Below, piece after piece: positions 6,524 to 6,893 of a DNA stretch of 6,893 bases. The stretch spans positions 1-6,893 of the forward strand of contig JARLHB010000188.1 of assembly GCA_031292465.1 (NCBI GenBank). The letters run 5' to 3'. Source of the stretch: Ignavibacteriaceae bacterium (lineage in GTDB: Bacteria; Bacteroidota; Ignavibacteria; Ignavibacteriales; Ignavibacteriaceae). The notes beneath the pieces are model-generated. The model had not been told where the DNA came from, did no database searches, and worked only from the letters and a program-made list of their open reading frames with translations. Every line of letters begins with the position of its first letter. Within the stretch, counting starts at the first letter, position 1. Position numbers and translations under genes: made by a program.

Positions 6524-6893
6524 TTATTTATTGTAAAATAACCTTTGACCATTTAAGTACCTGCTAACAGGTTCTGCTATAAATAGTATAACGAATAACA
6601 TGTAAGGATAATTATACCTTGCATCGCCGTAAGCTGCCAATGTAATTAGCAGCCCCAATATAATAAATAACGTAACCGGCAGATACTTTTTATCAAATAA
6701 TCTAAATGTTTTCTCTTTTATAATACGTATTAAAAAGAGAAGAACTATTGTAAGATAATATATATAATTTAAAATTAGAAGAATTAAATAAAGAATAACC
6801 AGATAAAAAGGAAATCCCTTTAACACCTGAACAGCTTTACCCTGGGACATTGCCATTAGAAATTTAGGCACATACCATCCATTTAAATGAGAC
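6524..6893 (-). CDS. C-terminal part of a polytopic membrane protein, GT39/ArnT-like glycosyltransferase (cut by right window edge)
   Basis: The frame is open from the right edge to a TAA at 6526-6524, giving the last 122 residues. A GTG within it at 6871 is not a credible start, since coding sequence (SHLNGWY) continues upstream of it. The fragment is strongly hydrophobic with about three membrane segments, roughly FPFYLVILYLILLILNYIYY, a second running to FLIRII, and after a basic loop (KEKTFRLFDKKYLP) a pair of helices VTLFIILGLLITLAAY and YMLFVILFIAE. The tail segment GDARYNYPYMLF before the last helix resembles the end of GT39 enzymes (dolichyl/undecaprenyl-phosphate-sugar transferases such as ArnT and PMT-like proteins), which carry a G-xx-RY/RF-xxP motif there. 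These act on the periplasmic side using polyprenyl-phosphate sugars. Because most of the protein, including catalytic Asp/Glu loops, lies outside the window, an O-antigen-polymerase-type or other polytopic protein is not excluded. It precedes the FemAB-like gene by 182 bp. Confidence 0.6.
   Translation of the reverse strand, partial: SHLNGWYVPKFLMAMSQGKAVQVLKGFPFYLVILYLILLILNYIYYLTIVLLFLIRIIKEKTFRLFDKKYLPVTLFIILGLLITLAAYGDARYNYPYMLFVILFIAEPVSRYLNGQRLFYNK

Overview
The window is AT-rich (roughly one third G+C, judged by eye) and comes from a bacterium. Gene style, weak or absent Shine-Dalgarno sequences, Lys/Asn/Ile-rich proteins and the closeness of the protein sequences to general Bacteroidota-type families suggest the Bacteroidota/Ignavibacteriota/Chlorobiota group. 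This placement is an inference from sequence character, not a database match. No rRNA, tRNA, CRISPR array, transposase or phage gene was seen.

Layout, left to right. (1) The first 571 bases hold the N-terminal 190 codons of thymidylate synthase (thyA, minus strand), cut by the left edge but with its catalytic Cys and dUMP-binding residues in view. (2) 719-1861, minus: a full-length but divergent glycerate kinase. (3) 1969-3408, minus: a MATE/MOP-superfamily polysaccharide flippase (Wzx-like). (4) 3517-4239, plus: a class I SAM-dependent methyltransferase starting at TTG. It is the only plus-strand gene, divergent from the flippase and tail-to-tail with the next gene. (5) 4254-5369, minus: a GT-B (GT4-like) glycosyltransferase. 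(6) 5382-6341, minus: a FemAB/GNAT-like acyl- or aminoacyl-transferase, 12 bp upstream of the glycosyltransferase and probably co-transcribed with it. (7) 6524-6893, minus: the C-terminal end of a polytopic membrane protein resembling GT39/ArnT-type glycosyltransferases, cut by the right edge.

The right two thirds (about 1969 to the right edge) read as part of a surface-glycan locus (exopolysaccharide, O-antigen-like or glycoprotein glycan). A cytoplasmic GT4 enzyme would add sugars, the FemAB-like protein and the methyltransferase would decorate the glycan or its precursor, the Wzx-like protein would flip the lipid-linked product across the inner membrane, and the GT39-like protein would transfer sugars from polyprenyl-phosphate donors on the periplasmic side. 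The left third (thyA, glycerate kinase) is ordinary metabolism beside that locus. I found no convincing evidence of a wholly new system. The points most worth checking are the A10 homopolymer at the start of the glycosyltransferase gene (possible contingency locus), the FemAB-like enzyme paired with a glycosyltransferase, the Cys/His cluster in the methyltransferase, and the altered motifs of the glycerate kinase.
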